This document shows, one piece after another, positions 8,228 through 16,763 of a DNA stretch of 64,000 nt. The DNA is from Azospira inquinata (lineage in GTDB: Bacteria > Pseudomonadota > Gammaproteobacteria > Burkholderiales > Rhodocyclaceae). The position numbers and the translations under genes are program-made. The DNA is taken from assembly GCF_018905915.1 (NCBI RefSeq), contig NZ_CP064782.1, positions 1,736,001 to 1,800,000 of the forward strand, read 5' to 3'. The notes under the pieces were generated by a model, which had not been told where the DNA came from, ran no database searches, and was given only the letters and a program-made list of their open reading frames with translations. Positions within the stretch are counted from its first letter, which is position 1. Each line of letters begins with the position of its first letter.

Positions 8228-8461
8228 TTACAGGGCCACCAGGACGGAGGCCACATCCGTCAATTCTTCCCGGACCATGCGCCGCACGTCATCCTCGTTG
8301 CGGGCGTTGCTGATGCTGTAAAGGTGGTGTTCCCCGTTCAGAAAGCGCACGGCGGCCAGGTATTCCAGGCGGGGTCGCCGCCGGGACGGGGTGGTGCCGC
8401 TGGCCCGGGGCGTGTTGCCGGAACTGGGGGCGGGGCGGGACGCCCGTTGTTGTTTCGCCAT
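8228..8461 (-). CDS. Small basic protein of unknown function
   Basis: The chosen ATG (MAKQQRAS) is preceded by a strong GGGAGG site seven bases upstream, giving 77 aa; a longer upstream frame is not supported. Residues 1-35 are Ser/Pro/Arg-rich and look disordered and basic. Residues 36-77 look like a small folded unit (LEYLAAVRFLNGEHHLYSISNARNEDDVRRMV, then an acidic helix). No family is recognised. A fair sigma-70 promoter and a hairpin-bearing leader of roughly 90 bases precede it, suggesting a regulated free-standing gene. It lies between the hyp genes and hoxA, but on the opposite strand, so a role in hydrogen metabolism is not implied. Confidence 0.6.
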   Translation of the reverse strand: MAKQQRASRPAPSSGNTPRASGTTPSRRRPRLEYLAAVRFLNGEHHLYSISNARNEDDVRRMVREELTDVASVLVAL

Positions 8462-8486
8462 AATTTTTTCCTCCCTAAGATACAAA

Positions 8487-8509
8487 ACGGTTCCTCCTCC
8501 AGGAACCGT
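8487..8509 (-). promoter_or_regulatory. Stable hairpin in the leader of the 8228-8461 gene
   Basis: A perfect 9-bp inverted repeat (8487-8495 with 8501-8509) encloses a five-base loop that, on the minus-strand RNA, reads GGAGG, the Shine-Dalgarno consensus. It lies about 26 bases upstream of the start codon. A second tetraloop hairpin (TAGC-GAAA-GCTA, 8521-8532) lies further upstream. The arrangement resembles a structured 5' leader with translational or RNA-protein control. No known riboswitch class was recognised. Confidence 0.4.
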
Positions 8510-8555
8510 GGCAACCATCCTAGCGAAAGCTAAGGCCATGAAAAATTAGACAAAA

Positions 8556-8584
8556 GTGATAGCGCTATGCGGTGCGGGTGACAA
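8556..8584 (-). promoter_or_regulatory. Predicted sigma-70 promoter for the 8228-8461 gene
   Basis: Read on the minus strand, TTGTCA (8584-8579) and TATCAC (8561-8556) are separated by exactly 17 bases. Transcription would start near 8549 and give a leader of about 88 bases that includes the hairpins described separately. This is motif evidence only. Confidence 0.4.
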
Positions 8585-9128
8585 CGCCCTGCCAGGCCCC
8601 ACGGTTAGGGGGAAAGGGAAAAATGAAAATTCCTAAAAAATCCGAATGGAATGAAAAAAATCCCCCTTTTTGGCAAGTTTCCTGAAAGGCGGCCCCGGGG
8701 ACATCGCCTGGCCGGGGCCTTGTCCTTCACCGGGGTTTCTCCGGGGCCGCCCCCCCGATGGCTGGGGGTGGCTAGGGGGGACGGGCGGCTCCCCGTGGCT
8801 GGCGACGGTGCCAGGGGATGCCTGCCCCGGGAGAATCCCCCCATCTGTCCAGGGGGCTGGAGCGGCTTCCCTGGGCCCCCTGGCCGTGGGGCCGGAAACC
8901 CGGCGTGGCCTTGTTTTCGGCCTTCTCCCCCGCTACCTGCCCCCCCGGCGATTCCCCGGCTCCCCCGATTTTTTTCCCCTATCCCCCGGTAGGAGGATGG
9001 GGCGGCGGGCCGGTAACGGATAAAATGGCGTCTATGGGCCGGACTTCCTCTATTTCCCTCTTTTTCCTTCCCCCACGGGGCGGGGCCTCCGTGCCCGGCG
9101 CGGCCCTTGGGGCAGGGGGACGCTGACC
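8585..9128. other. Long intergenic region upstream of hoxA
   Basis: About 540 bases carry no convincing gene. The left part (8610-8680) is A-rich and the remainder very GC-rich with runs of C and G. It must hold the hoxA promoter, since hoxA opens a plus-strand unit here, but no good -35/-10 or -24/-12 pair could be fixed by eye. Short ORFs here lack ribosome sites and recognisable features. Confidence 0.4.
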
Positions 9129-10586
9129 ATGGCCCGTGCCCCTTTGCCCGCCGTGCTGGTGGTGGATGACGAGGTCCGCTCCCAGGAGGCCCTGCGCCGT
9201 ACCCTGGAGGAGGATTTCCAGGTCTTTACCGCCAGTGACGGGGAGGGGGCCCTGGCCATCATGGCCCAGGCCGGGGATTCCATTCAGGTGGTGCTCTGCG
9301 ACCAGCGTATGCCGGGCATGTCCGGGGTGGCCTTCCTCAAGGAGGTGCGGGAACGCTGGCCCGAAGCGGTGCGCATCGTGCTCTCCGGCTATTCGGAGGC
9401 GGAGGACATCATTGCCGGGATTAACGAGGCGGGCATCTACCAGTACCTACTCAAGCCCTGGCAGCCGGAACAGCTGCTCCTCACCCTGAAAAATGCCGCC
9501 GCCCTGTGGCGCCTGCAACAGGAAAACCAGCGCCTCTCCCTGGAACTGCGCACGGCGGAGCCGGTGCTGCGCCAGCGGGTGGAGATGAAGTACGAGCGGG
9601 TGAAGCGGGAATTCGGTCTGGACGGCCTGACCCGGGCCCCCAACAGCCCCATGAACGATGTCTGCCTGATGGTGGAAAAAATCGCTCCCTACGACCTTTC
9701 CGTGTTGCTCACCGGGGAGTCGGGGACGGGCAAGGAAATGCTGGCCCGGGCCATCCATTACCAGAGCCGCCGCAACCGTCAGCCCTTTGTGGTGGAAAAC
9801 TGCGGCGCCCTGCCGGACCAGCTCCTGGAAGCGGAACTGTTCGGCTATAAGCGGGGCGCCTTCACCGGCGCCTACGAAGACCGCCAGGGCCTGTTTCAGC
9901 AGGCGGACGGGGGCACCATTTTTCTGGACGAAATCGGGGAAACGTCTCCCGCCTTCCAGGTCAAGCTCCTGCGGGTGCTCCAGGAAGGGGAATTCCGTCC
10001 CCTGGGGGGCACCCGGCCGGTGACGGTGAATGTGCGGGTGGTGGCCGCCACCAACCGGGATCTGGAAGCGGAGGTGCGGGCCGGGCGTTTCCGGGAAGAC
10101 CTGTTCTACCGCCTAGCCACGGTCACCCTGGTGGTGCCCCCCCTGCGGGAGCGGCCCATGGATATTCCCCTCCTGGCCGCCCGGCTGCTAGAGGTTTCCC
10201 AGCAAGCTTTGGATAAACAGGTCGGGGGCTTTAGCGCCGAAACCCTGGCCTGCATTGCCTCCTACCGCTGGCCCGGCAATGTGCGGGAATTGCAGAACGA
10301 AATTCTGCGCATGCTGGCCCTTTGCGAAGGGGAGCGCATCGGCGCCGAACTCCTTTCTCCCCGGGTGCTGCGGGCCCCGGTGGGGGATAGCCAGGCGGCG
10401 GAACTGAGCTTCCTCGCCGATCTTTCCGGCGGTCTCAAGGAGCGCATGGAACAGCTGGAGGCCAAGGTGGTGAAGGAGGCCATGATCCGGCATCGCTGGA
10501 ACAAATCCCGGGCCGCCCAGGAGCTGGGCCTCTCCCGGGTTGGCCTGCGCAACAAGCTGGTGCGCTACGGTCTGGAGAAGGCCTGA
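9129..10586 (+). CDS. hoxA: HoxA/HupR-type sigma-54 response regulator of hydrogenase genes
   Basis: The 485-aa protein has an NtrC layout. The receiver domain (about 10-120) has its acceptor Asp at 58 in LCDQRMPG. The AAA+ sigma-54 domain has Walker A GESGTGKE at 196-203 and the sigma-54-contacting GAFTGA at 243-248. A C-terminal Fis-type helix-turn-helix follows (about 440-485, [24 protein letters not shown]). It is followed 64 bases later by the regulatory hydrogenase genes, which identifies it as HoxA/HupR. In characterised systems the H2 sensor HoxBC and kinase HoxJ control HoxA, which activates hydrogenase promoters, often in its unphosphorylated form. All four partners are in this window. 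Confidence 0.93.
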   Translation: MARAPLPAVLVVDDEVRSQEALRRTLEEDFQVFTASDGEGALAIMAQAGDSIQVVLCDQRMPGMSGVAFLKEVRERWPEAVRIVLSGYSEAEDIIAGINEAGIYQYLLKPWQPEQLLLTLKNAAALWRLQQENQRLSLELRTAEPVLRQRVEMKYERVKREFGLDGLTRAPNSPMNDVCLMVEKIAPYDLSVLLTGESGTGKEMLARAIHYQSRRNRQPFVVENCGALPDQLLEAELFGYKRGAFTGAYEDRQGLFQQADGGTIFLDEIGETSPAFQVKLLRVLQEGEFRPLGGTRPVTVNVRVVAATNRDLEAEVRAGRFREDLFYRLATVTLVVPPLRERPMDIPLLAARLLEVSQQALDKQVGGFSAETLACIASYRWPGNVRELQNEILRMLALCEGERIGAELLSPRVLRAPVGDSQAAELSFLADLSGGLKERMEQLEAKVVKEAMIRHRWNKSRAAQELGLSRVGLRNKLVRYGLEKA

Positions 10587-10650
10587 TGGGGCGGCGGAAT
10601 CCTCCCTGGTTGGCCGCCCGCCCGTGCCCCCGGTTCCCGGGAGCGCGGCC

Positions 10651-11652
10651 ATGAGCCTCAATCTTCTCTGGCTCCAGGCGGGCGGCTGCGGCGGCTGCAC
10701 TCTGTCCCTGCTGGGGGCGGATGCCCGCAATCTTTTCGCCACCCTGGACGACGCGGGCTATCACCTGCTCTGGCACCCGGCCCTGGCGGAAGCCTGCGGG
10801 GCGGAGGCGGTGACGGTGCTGGAAGAGGCCGCCGCCGGGCGCCTGCGGGTGGATGTGCTGTGCGTGGAAGGGGCCATTCTGCGGGGCCCGGAGGGCACGG
10901 GCCGGTTTCATATTCTGGCCGGGACTGGCACCCCCATGCTGGACTGGGTGAGGCGTCTGGCGGCCCAAGCGGGCACGGTGCTGGCCATCGGCAGCTGTAC
11001 GGCCTTTGGCGGCGTACCGGCGGCGGGGGACAACGCCACGGATGCCTGCGGCCTGCAATTTGAAGGCATGGAACGGGGTGGGGTACTGGGGGCGGATTTC
11101 CGCGCCCAGGGCGGCCTGCCCGTTGTCAATGTGGCGGGCTGCCCGACCCACCCGGGCTGGATCGTGGATACCCTGCTGGCCTTAGCCCTGGGCCAGCTCG
11201 GCCCGGGGGATCTGGATGCCCTGCAACGGCCCCGCTTTTACGCCGACCAGCTGGTGCACCACGGCTGCCCCCGCAACGAGTTTTACGAATTCAAGGCCAG
11301 CGCCCATAAACCTTCCGACCTGGGCTGCCTCATGGAAAACCTGGGCTGCAAGGGCACCCAGGCCCACGCGGACTGCAACACCCGGGTCTGGAACGGGGTG
11401 GGCTCCTGCCTGCGGGGCGGCTACCCCTGCATTTCCTGCACCGAGCCGGTGTTCGAGGAACCGGGCCATCCCTTCCTGGAAACCCCCAAGGTGGCGGGCA
11501 TTCCCATCGGCCTGCCGTCGGACATGCCCAAGGCCTGGTTCGTGGCCCTGGCCGCCCTGTCCAAATCCGCCACCCCGAAACGGGTGCGGGAAAACGCCGC
11601 CGCTGACCATCCGGTGGTCATACCGGCCATCCGCAAAACGGGGTTGAAATGA
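10651..11652 (+). CDS. hoxB: Regulatory (H2-sensing) NiFe hydrogenase small subunit
   Basis: The 333-aa Fe-S subunit starts directly at MSLNLLWLQAGGCGGC, with the first two proximal-cluster cysteines at 13 and 16 and no twin-arginine signal. It is therefore cytoplasmic, unlike energy-conserving HupS/HoxK. Further cluster ligands are visible in GSCTAFGG, GCPTHP, HHGCPRNEFYE, CLMENLGCKG, CNTR and CLRGGYPCISC. HoxB/HupU with HoxC/HupV detects H2 and signals to the HoxJ kinase. An ATG at 10651 after GGGAG was chosen over a longer frame beginning inside hoxA. Its stop overlaps the following small ORF (ATGA). Confidence 0.95.
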   Translation: MSLNLLWLQAGGCGGCTLSLLGADARNLFATLDDAGYHLLWHPALAEACGAEAVTVLEEAAAGRLRVDVLCVEGAILRGPEGTGRFHILAGTGTPMLDWVRRLAAQAGTVLAIGSCTAFGGVPAAGDNATDACGLQFEGMERGGVLGADFRAQGGLPVVNVAGCPTHPGWIVDTLLALALGQLGPGDLDALQRPRFYADQLVHHGCPRNEFYEFKASAHKPSDLGCLMENLGCKGTQAHADCNTRVWNGVGSCLRGGYPCISCTEPVFEEPGHPFLETPKVAGIPIGLPSDMPKAWFVALAALSKSATPKRVRENAAADHPVVIPAIRKTGLK

Positions 11653-11840
11653 GCGATCACCCCCATGGCCAGCACCGTGGCCGGAAAAACACCGTGGTAA
11701 AGGCCGTGGATAGGCGTTCTAATTTTGCCCCAGCCGCTGACCGGCTTGCCCTGGCCTTCTTGGGCTGGGGTGGTTGGAAGGCCTTAAACCATGCCCATTT
11801 CCCCAGCCCCCTGTCCCTGATGCCCGGAGCACGCCCATGA
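11649..11840 (+). CDS. 63-aa small ORF bridging hoxB and hoxC
   Basis: The ORF starts in an ATGA overlap with the hoxB stop and ends in an ATGA overlap with the hoxC start, filling the gap exactly. The product would be 63 aa, basic and His-rich at the N-terminus (MSDHPHGQHRGRKN), with one weakly hydrophobic segment (ADRLALAFLGWGGW) and a Pro-rich end. No family is recognised. It may be a genuine accessory peptide of the H2 sensor or merely a translation-coupling ORF keeping subunit stoichiometry. The same double-overlap design occurs between hypC and hypD. Confidence 0.45.
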   Translation: MSDHPHGQHRGRKNTVVKAVDRRSNFAPAADRLALAFLGWGGWKALNHAHFPSPLSLMPGARP

Positions 11841-13285
11841 GCCGCCTGGTCATGGGCCCCTTTAACCGGGTGGAAGGGGATCTGGAAGTGAGCCTGGAAG
11901 TGGCCGCGGATCGGGTGGCCGCCGCCTGGGTCACCGCTCCCCTGTACCGGGGCTTTGAAAACATGGTGCTGGGCAAGGCGCCCCTGGACGCCCTGGTGAT
12001 CGTGCCCCGCATCTGCGGCATCTGCTCCGTGGCCCAGTCCGCCGCCTGTGCCGCCGCCCTGGCGGACGCCATGGGCCTGGCCACCCCGGACAACGGCCGC
12101 CTGGCCCGGAACCTGATCCAGGCCGGGGAAAATGTGGCGGACCACCTGACCCATTTCTACCTCTTTTTCATGCCCGACTTCGCTCGGGCCGCCTACGCCA
12201 ACCGGCCCTGGTTCGACGGGGTGGCGGAGCGCTTCAAGGCCACCCGGGGCAGTGCCACGGCGGACATGCTCCCGGCCCGGGCTGGCTTTCTGCGCCTCCA
12301 GGGCTATTTGGCGGGAAAATGGCCCCACACCCTGGCCCTCCAGCCCGGGGGCAGCACCCGGGCCGTGTTGGCGGGGGAAAAAATCCGCCTCCACGCCGTG
12401 CTCCGGGAATTCCGCAGCTTTCTGGAACAAACCCTGTTCGGCGACCGGCTCGAAGCCGTGGCCGCCCTGGATTCCGCCGAAGCCCTGGCTGCCTGGGCGG
12501 CGGACCGGCGGGGAGATTTCCCCCGCTTCGTCGCCCTGGCCCGGGAAGAGGGCCTGGACACCCTGGGCCGGGGGCCGGACCTGTTTCTTTCCTACGGGGC
12601 CTACGCCGGGGAAGTGGGCCAGTTTTTCCCCGCCGGGGTGTGGGATCAGGGCCGGGGCTGCCGCGGCGCCCTGGAGGTTTCCCGCATCGGGGAAGACGTG
12701 AGCCACGCCTGGATGGCCGGGGAGGAACCCCGCTCCCCCATGGAAGGCCTGACCCAGCCCCTACCGGACAAGGCGGGGGCCTATACCTGGTGCAAAGCCC
12801 CCCGCTACGGGGGCCGCAGCGCCGAGGTGGGGGCCCTGGCCCGGCAACTGGTGGCCGGCCATCCCCTGGCCCGCCATCTGGTCAAGCAGGCCGGGGCGGG
12901 CACCGTGTACGCCCGGGTGGTGGCCCGGCTCCTGGAAGTCGCCCAACTGGTGCCCGCCATGGAAGCCTGGGTGGCCCAACTCAGCCCCGGCGCCCCCTTC
13001 TGCGCCCAGGGCCAGCTACCGGACCGGGCCCAGGGGGTGGGCCTGGTGGAAGCCGCCCGGGGCGGCCTGGGCCACTGGCTGCGCATTGAAGAAGGCCGCC
13101 TGGCGGGCTACCAGATCATCGCCCCCACCACCTGGAATTTCTCCCCCCGGGACGCCCAGGCCCAGCCCGGCGCCCTGGAACAGGCCCTGGTTAATACCCC
13201 GGTAGCCCCCGGCGACGCCACCCCCGTCGCCGTCCAACACGTGGTCCGCTCCTTCGATCCGTGCATGGTGTGCACGGTCCATTGA
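11837..13285 (+). CDS. hoxC: Regulatory (H2-sensing) NiFe hydrogenase large subunit
   Basis: The 482-aa subunit holds the NiFe centre. The N-terminal ligand motif RICGIC (Cys60, Cys63) and the C-terminal DPCMVC (Cys476, Cys479) are present. The protein stops at the His three residues after the last ligand cysteine. That lack of a cleavable C-terminal peptide is diagnostic of regulatory hydrogenases, which need no maturation protease. With HoxB it forms the cytoplasmic H2 sensor upstream of HoxJ and HoxA. The ATG at 11837 overlaps the TGA of the bridging ORF and gives a normal N-terminus (MSRLVMGPFNRVEGDLEV). Confidence 0.96.
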   Translation: MSRLVMGPFNRVEGDLEVSLEVAADRVAAAWVTAPLYRGFENMVLGKAPLDALVIVPRICGICSVAQSAACAAALADAMGLATPDNGRLARNLIQAGENVADHLTHFYLFFMPDFARAAYANRPWFDGVAERFKATRGSATADMLPARAGFLRLQGYLAGKWPHTLALQPGGSTRAVLAGEKIRLHAVLREFRSFLEQTLFGDRLEAVAALDSAEALAAWAADRRGDFPRFVALAREEGLDTLGRGPDLFLSYGAYAGEVGQFFPAGVWDQGRGCRGALEVSRIGEDVSHAWMAGEEPRSPMEGLTQPLPDKAGAYTWCKAPRYGGRSAEVGALARQLVAGHPLARHLVKQAGAGTVYARVVARLLEVAQLVPAMEAWVAQLSPGAPFCAQGQLPDRAQGVGLVEAARGGLGHWLRIEEGRLAGYQIIAPTTWNFSPRDAQAQPGALEQALVNTPVAPGDATPVAVQHVVRSFDPCMVCTVH

Positions 13286-13304
13286 GGTTCCGGGGACCGT
13301 TCCT

Positions 13305-14648
13305 TCAAGCCAGCCGGGAGATTTGCTCCGCCATGGCCGCCAGATGGGTTTCCAGGGCCCCGATGCAGGGCCGGAAGGCGGCGGAGAAACCGCTTTCTTC
13401 CCGCAATCGGGCTAGGTAATCCCGGGCCACCCCCAGAGCCCGCCGCCACGCTTCCGCCCCAATGGCCGGGGGCAGGGGGGCGGAGGCCAGAGTCTGGGGT
13501 AAATCTCCTCCCGCCGTGGGCGCAAAGGCCATGGGCAACATGTCGTAAGCGGGGGCCAGGGCGTAGGGGGGGGCCTCTGCGGCAATGAGAGAGAGATTGC
13601 CTGGATGCATGTCGGTATTGCCGATCAGGTGGCCGAAGGCCTGGAGTCGGGCCGCTTCCCCCACCCCCTCCTGGGAGAGAATGCCCGCCCGGGCCAGGGC
13701 CTGGCAGATGACCGTCCAGCCGCCCCGGCCTACTCCCGTGAATTGGGCGTCCACCGTCCCCAGACTGAAGACTCCCCGGCGGCCCAGGGTCCCTATCCGA
13801 TCAAATCGCTCCCCCTCGAGAAAACGCTGATTCCCCCAGTCCAGCAGGCGACTGGAGACGGCCGGAATGCCCGCCTGATTCAGGGCCTGGAGGGCCAGAT
13901 GTTCGGCCAGCAGTAGGTCTCGCCAGCGCTGGCTGACCGGGTTGGCGGCGGGGAGGGTGAATTTCACCAGCACGTGGCGGGGGCCCGACTCTCCCTGAAC
14001 GTAGGCAATGAACTTAGGCTGTTCCCCTCCGGCGGAGGAGCCGGGTAAGGCGCCCCGGGCGGCGGCTTCCGCCAGACGGGGATAGGCTTCCGGCAAATCC
14101 TCTTCCCTAATGGCCGGGCCCGGCAGATCGGCCAGAAAAGTGGCTCGGGCCCCTTCGCCGAGCAGCAGATTGCCGATGCAGTCGGCGCCGTCCTGGAGCA
14201 GGGCTCTGAGTACATGGGTGTCATCCCAGTCCTTAAGCTGGGCGGGGAGCCCCAGATGCTCCCATTGACGGGCCACATAGAGGCGTCCCAGGTAGCCCTG
14301 GGGGCGCATGTCATCCAGCCACCAGGGCAGGCTGTCGCTATGGCTGGTCTTGCCGTCCGGCTGAATCAGCACAAACCCTGCGGGGCGCACCGGGAGCAGG
14401 CGGCCCAGATCTTCCAGGGTGCCCCCTTCCCCAACCCGGTAAACCGGGATTTCTCCCAGGCCCCGGCCGGAGTCTCTTAGTCCATATTGAATGGATCGGC
14501 CCCGGCCTATCCGGATAATTTCCGGGCCTAAAGCCTGGACTGCCCGGGAGAGGGTGGGTTGGCTAAGGCCTAGTTTTTCCTGGATTTCCCGGGGAGATAG
14601 GGGGCCTTGTCCAAGTAAAAAGGCCAGCCGTTCAGTGTGTTTGGCCAT
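13305..14648 (-). CDS. HipA-family kinase with N-terminal winged helix (YjjJ type)
   Basis: The 447-aa protein joins a winged-helix DNA-binding domain (residues 1-60, LSPREIQEKLGLSQPTLSRAVQALG) to a HipA-like Ser/Thr kinase. Kinase hallmarks are GGEQPKF, a lysine in VLVKF, the catalytic loop HLIGNTDMHPGNLSL and the metal-binding AYDMLPM. This is the YjjJ architecture, in which one protein carries both kinase and DNA-binding parts and no HipB partner is encoded beside it; none is seen here. HipA kinases phosphorylate aminoacyl-tRNA synthetases to slow growth; the target here is unknown. It faces hoxC convergently and has its own AT-rich promoter with operator-like repeats. Confidence 0.85.
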   Translation of the reverse strand: MAKHTERLAFLLGQGPLSPREIQEKLGLSQPTLSRAVQALGPEIIRIGRGRSIQYGLRDSGRGLGEIPVYRVGEGGTLEDLGRLLPVRPAGFVLIQPDGKTSHSDSLPWWLDDMRPQGYLGRLYVARQWEHLGLPAQLKDWDDTHVLRALLQDGADCIGNLLLGEGARATFLADLPGPAIREEDLPEAYPRLAEAAARGALPGSSAGGEQPKFIAYVQGESGPRHVLVKFTLPAANPVSQRWRDLLLAEHLALQALNQAGIPAVSSRLLDWGNQRFLEGERFDRIGTLGRRGVFSLGTVDAQFTGVGRGGWTVICQALARAGILSQEGVGEAARLQAFGHLIGNTDMHPGNLSLIAAEAPPYALAPAYDMLPMAFAPTAGGDLPQTLASAPLPPAIGAEAWRRALGVARDYLARLREESGFSAAFRPCIGALETHLAAMAEQISRLA

Positions 14649-14682
14649 GGACTTTTAAAAAAATGAATTGAAAAGTGAATAG

Positions 14683-14711
14683 ATTATTGAATATAAACTA
14701 AGCCTTCTCAA
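14683..14711 (-). promoter_or_regulatory. Promoter of the hipA-like gene with overlapping inverted repeat
   Basis: On the minus strand TTGAGA (14711-14706) and AATAAT (14688-14683) are spaced by 17 bases, a good sigma-70 match, 35 bases before the start codon. The -35 box lies in an inverted repeat, CTCAAGT...ACTTGGG (14707-14735 region), and three TGAAT copies at about 12-base steps follow between -10 and the gene. These could be operators for the winged helix of the encoded protein (inference). Confidence 0.5.
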
Positions 14712-14896
14712 GTCCTAAATTAACAACTTGGGAGGCTTTCGCCGTCTTGGTTTTTGGGGGGGGCTTGGGTGGCCTTGGGTTAGAGCCGGTAGGGCCCGGG
14801 GCTTGGGGCCTTACCCGGATTGGGTTAGGCTGTGGGCGTTGTTTCTTTTCCTTTGCTTGCCGGTTGGGAACGACCGGTACCGTTCAGGAGTGCGCC

Positions 14897-15463
14897 ATGT
14901 CCCGCATCATGCTGGTGGATGACGAAGCGAATATTCTCAAGGCTCTGCGCCGGCTGCTGGGGGCCACGCCCTGCACCTGCGGGGGAACGGTGTTCCGCTT
15001 GCAGATCGAAACCTTTACGGAGCCGGAGGCGGCCCTGGAACGGGCTTCCCAGGTGCCTTTTGAACTGGTGCTTTCCGATTACCGGATGCCGGGCATGGAT
15101 GGGGTGGCCTTTCTGTCCGCCTTCAAGGGCCTGCAACCGGATGCGGTGCGCCTCATTCTTTCCGGCTACGCGGACCTGAATGCCCTGGTGGGGGCCATCA
15201 ACCAGGCCCAGATCTACCGCTTTCTCTCCAAGCCCTGGAACGATTACGAGCTGGTTTCCACCATTGCCCAGGCCCTGGCCTATCGCCAGCTGACCCTGGA
15301 AAACCAGCACCTGGCGGATCAGGCCCGGGTGGCCCAGGGCGCCATGAGCGCGGAGGAGTGGGAGTTGAAGCGCCTGGAGCAGGAATCCCCAGGCATTACC
15401 CAGGTGAATTGGGGGCCGGACGGTTCGGTGATTCTGGACCCGGATTTGCTGGAAAAGCCTTAG
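14897..15463 (+). CDS. Stand-alone response regulator (receiver plus short tail)
   Basis: The 188-aa protein begins MSRIMLVDDEANILKALRR after a CAGGAG site. The receiver domain spans about 1-135, with the acceptor Asp61 in LSDYRMPGMDG, the conserved Ser in ILSGYAD and the Lys in LSKPWNDYEL. The short insertion ATPCTCGGTV after the first helix is unusual. After a helical linker (ALAYRQLTLENQHL, similar to HoxA and RpfG-like regulators) comes only about 50 acidic residues with no known output domain. It may act by protein contact or as a phosphate sink. No kinase is adjacent; HoxJ, 3.5 kb away, is the nearest. Confidence 0.85.
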   Translation: MSRIMLVDDEANILKALRRLLGATPCTCGGTVFRLQIETFTEPEAALERASQVPFELVLSDYRMPGMDGVAFLSAFKGLQPDAVRLILSGYADLNALVGAINQAQIYRFLSKPWNDYELVSTIAQALAYRQLTLENQHLADQARVAQGAMSAEEWELKRLEQESPGITQVNWGPDGSVILDPDLLEKP

Positions 15464-15842
15464 GCCGGTGGGCCAGCTCCGGTGCCCTATGGGGGCAAGG
15501 GGCTGGGGATGGCCGTCCTGCTTGGGCGGGAGGCCGGGAGGCCTGGTCCGAGCCGTGGCTAGGGGCGCGGCGGGGGGTGGTGGGCGAGATTGGCTTGCTG
15601 CTTGGCTTGGCGGGCAGGTTTTGGGGGGCGGTCGTAGGGAGCCGCTGGCTTCTGGGGGCAGGGTAGGGCGGCAAGCCCCCTCAACCCCAGGCCCATTTCG
15701 GGCTTTTGCGTGTGCTGACTTTGCTCCGGGCCGCTGTCCCCATACTCCGACGGGGCTTTACTCCCGCGTTGTTTCCCTGCCCCGCTAGCGCCTCGGATAT
15801 TGCTGGGACGCCCAGCCCAGCCCAGCCCGGCCCAGGTCAGCC
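15464..15842. other. Non-coding gap with G-rich and CCCAG repeats
   Basis: This 379-base stretch separates the response regulator from a convergent LysR gene. It contains G-runs with GCTTGGCTTG-type short repeats (about 15590-15650) and a CCCAGCC tandem (about 15811-15836). No gene or clear terminator was found, though it should hold the ends of both converging transcripts. Confidence 0.45.
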
Positions 15843-16763
15843 TCAGCCCAATTCCAAAGCCGCCGCCCCCAGGCGAATGGCTTCCACCGCCGGATGGCGG
15901 ATACGCCGCTCGTTGGAGATGGCGTAATACTGTTCCCGCACGTCTTCCATTTCCCCCACCGCCTGGGCGCCGAATTGTTCCGCCAGATTGGCGGCGAGGA
16001 GGCTGGGGGCGGGGAAAAGGCCCAGGCCGGAGCGGCCGAAGGTCATCAACAGGGCGCTGTCCTCGAATTCCCCCACCACGTCCGGATGCAGGTTGCGGGC
16101 CGAGAGCCAGGCGTCGATGCGGCTGCGCAGGGCCGTGTCCCGGGTGGGCAGGAGCAGGGGCGCCCCTTCCAGGGAGGCGGGAAAGCCCGGCCCCAGCTGG
16201 TCCGCCAGGGCTGGGGTGGCGTAGAAGCCGATGCGGCATTCCCCCACCGGGTGGCTGAACACCCGGAGATTGGGGCGGCTGCCCGCGGGCCGGTCCGTGA
16301 GCACCACGTCCAGCTTGTGCAGGGCCAGGTCCGCTAGCAGTTCGTCGAATTCCCCTTCCTGGCAGATGAGGCGCAGGCCCTGGGGCAGGTGCAGGGCCGC
16401 CTCCAGGAGCCGGTAGGCGATGAGCTTGGGCAGGGCGTCGGAAATGCCCACGGTGAGCCGCAGCCGGTGGGTTTCCCCCTGGGCTTGCAGGGTTTCCTGG
16501 AGCTGGGCGCCCAGGAGAAAAATCTGGTCCGCGTAGTGCAGGGTGGTGCGGCCCGCCTCGGTGAGCACCAGGCGGCGCCCTTCCTGGGTGAACAGGGCGG
16601 TGCCCAGGGTTTGCTCCAGTTCCTTCAATTGGCTGCTGATGGTCTGCACTGCCACCCCCAGGCGGGCCGCCGCCCGGCTGATGCCCCCTTCCTTGGCGAC
16701 CACCCAGAAATAGTGGAGATGGCGGTGGTTGAGGGGGGCAAGGGGCAGGGCGGGGGAGGTCAT
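15843..16763 (-). CDS. nhaR: NhaR-type LysR regulator
   Basis: The 306-aa protein opens with a LysR-type winged helix in the characteristic NhaR version: LNHRHLHYFWVVAKEGGISRAAARLGVAVQTISSQLKELE. A type-2 periplasmic-binding-fold effector domain follows from about residue 95. NhaR controls the Na+/H+ antiporter nhaA, osmotically inducible genes and, in some species, biofilm genes. No nhaA is adjacent, so its targets here are unknown. It is transcribed divergently from the ribosome-associated factor at 16881, with a 117-base shared region where it may autoregulate. Confidence 0.85.
   Translation of the reverse strand: MTSPALPLAPLNHRHLHYFWVVAKEGGISRAAARLGVAVQTISSQLKELEQTLGTALFTQEGRRLVLTEAGRTTLHYADQIFLLGAQLQETLQAQGETHRLRLTVGISDALPKLIAYRLLEAALHLPQGLRLICQEGEFDELLADLALHKLDVVLTDRPAGSRPNLRVFSHPVGECRIGFYATPALADQLGPGFPASLEGAPLLLPTRDTALRSRIDAWLSARNLHPDVVGEFEDSALLMTFGRSGLGLFPAPSLLAANLAEQFGAQAVGEMEDVREQYYAISNERRIRHPAVEAIRLGAAALELG

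Noticed and set aside
7818..8321. 167-codon plus-strand frame after hypE
   Set aside because: It starts within hypE, has no ribosome site and gives a random Arg/Ser/Gly-rich sequence; the gap is treated as non-coding.
8630..8700. TTGGCAAG element upstream of hoxA as a sigma-54 promoter
   Set aside because: The -24-like box is present, but no GC lies 10 bases further on, so the -12 element is missing.
8651..9126. Three overlapping plus-strand frames upstream of hoxA
   Set aside because: All are Pro/Gly/Arg-rich, start without ribosome sites and overlap one another; typical of GC-rich non-coding DNA.
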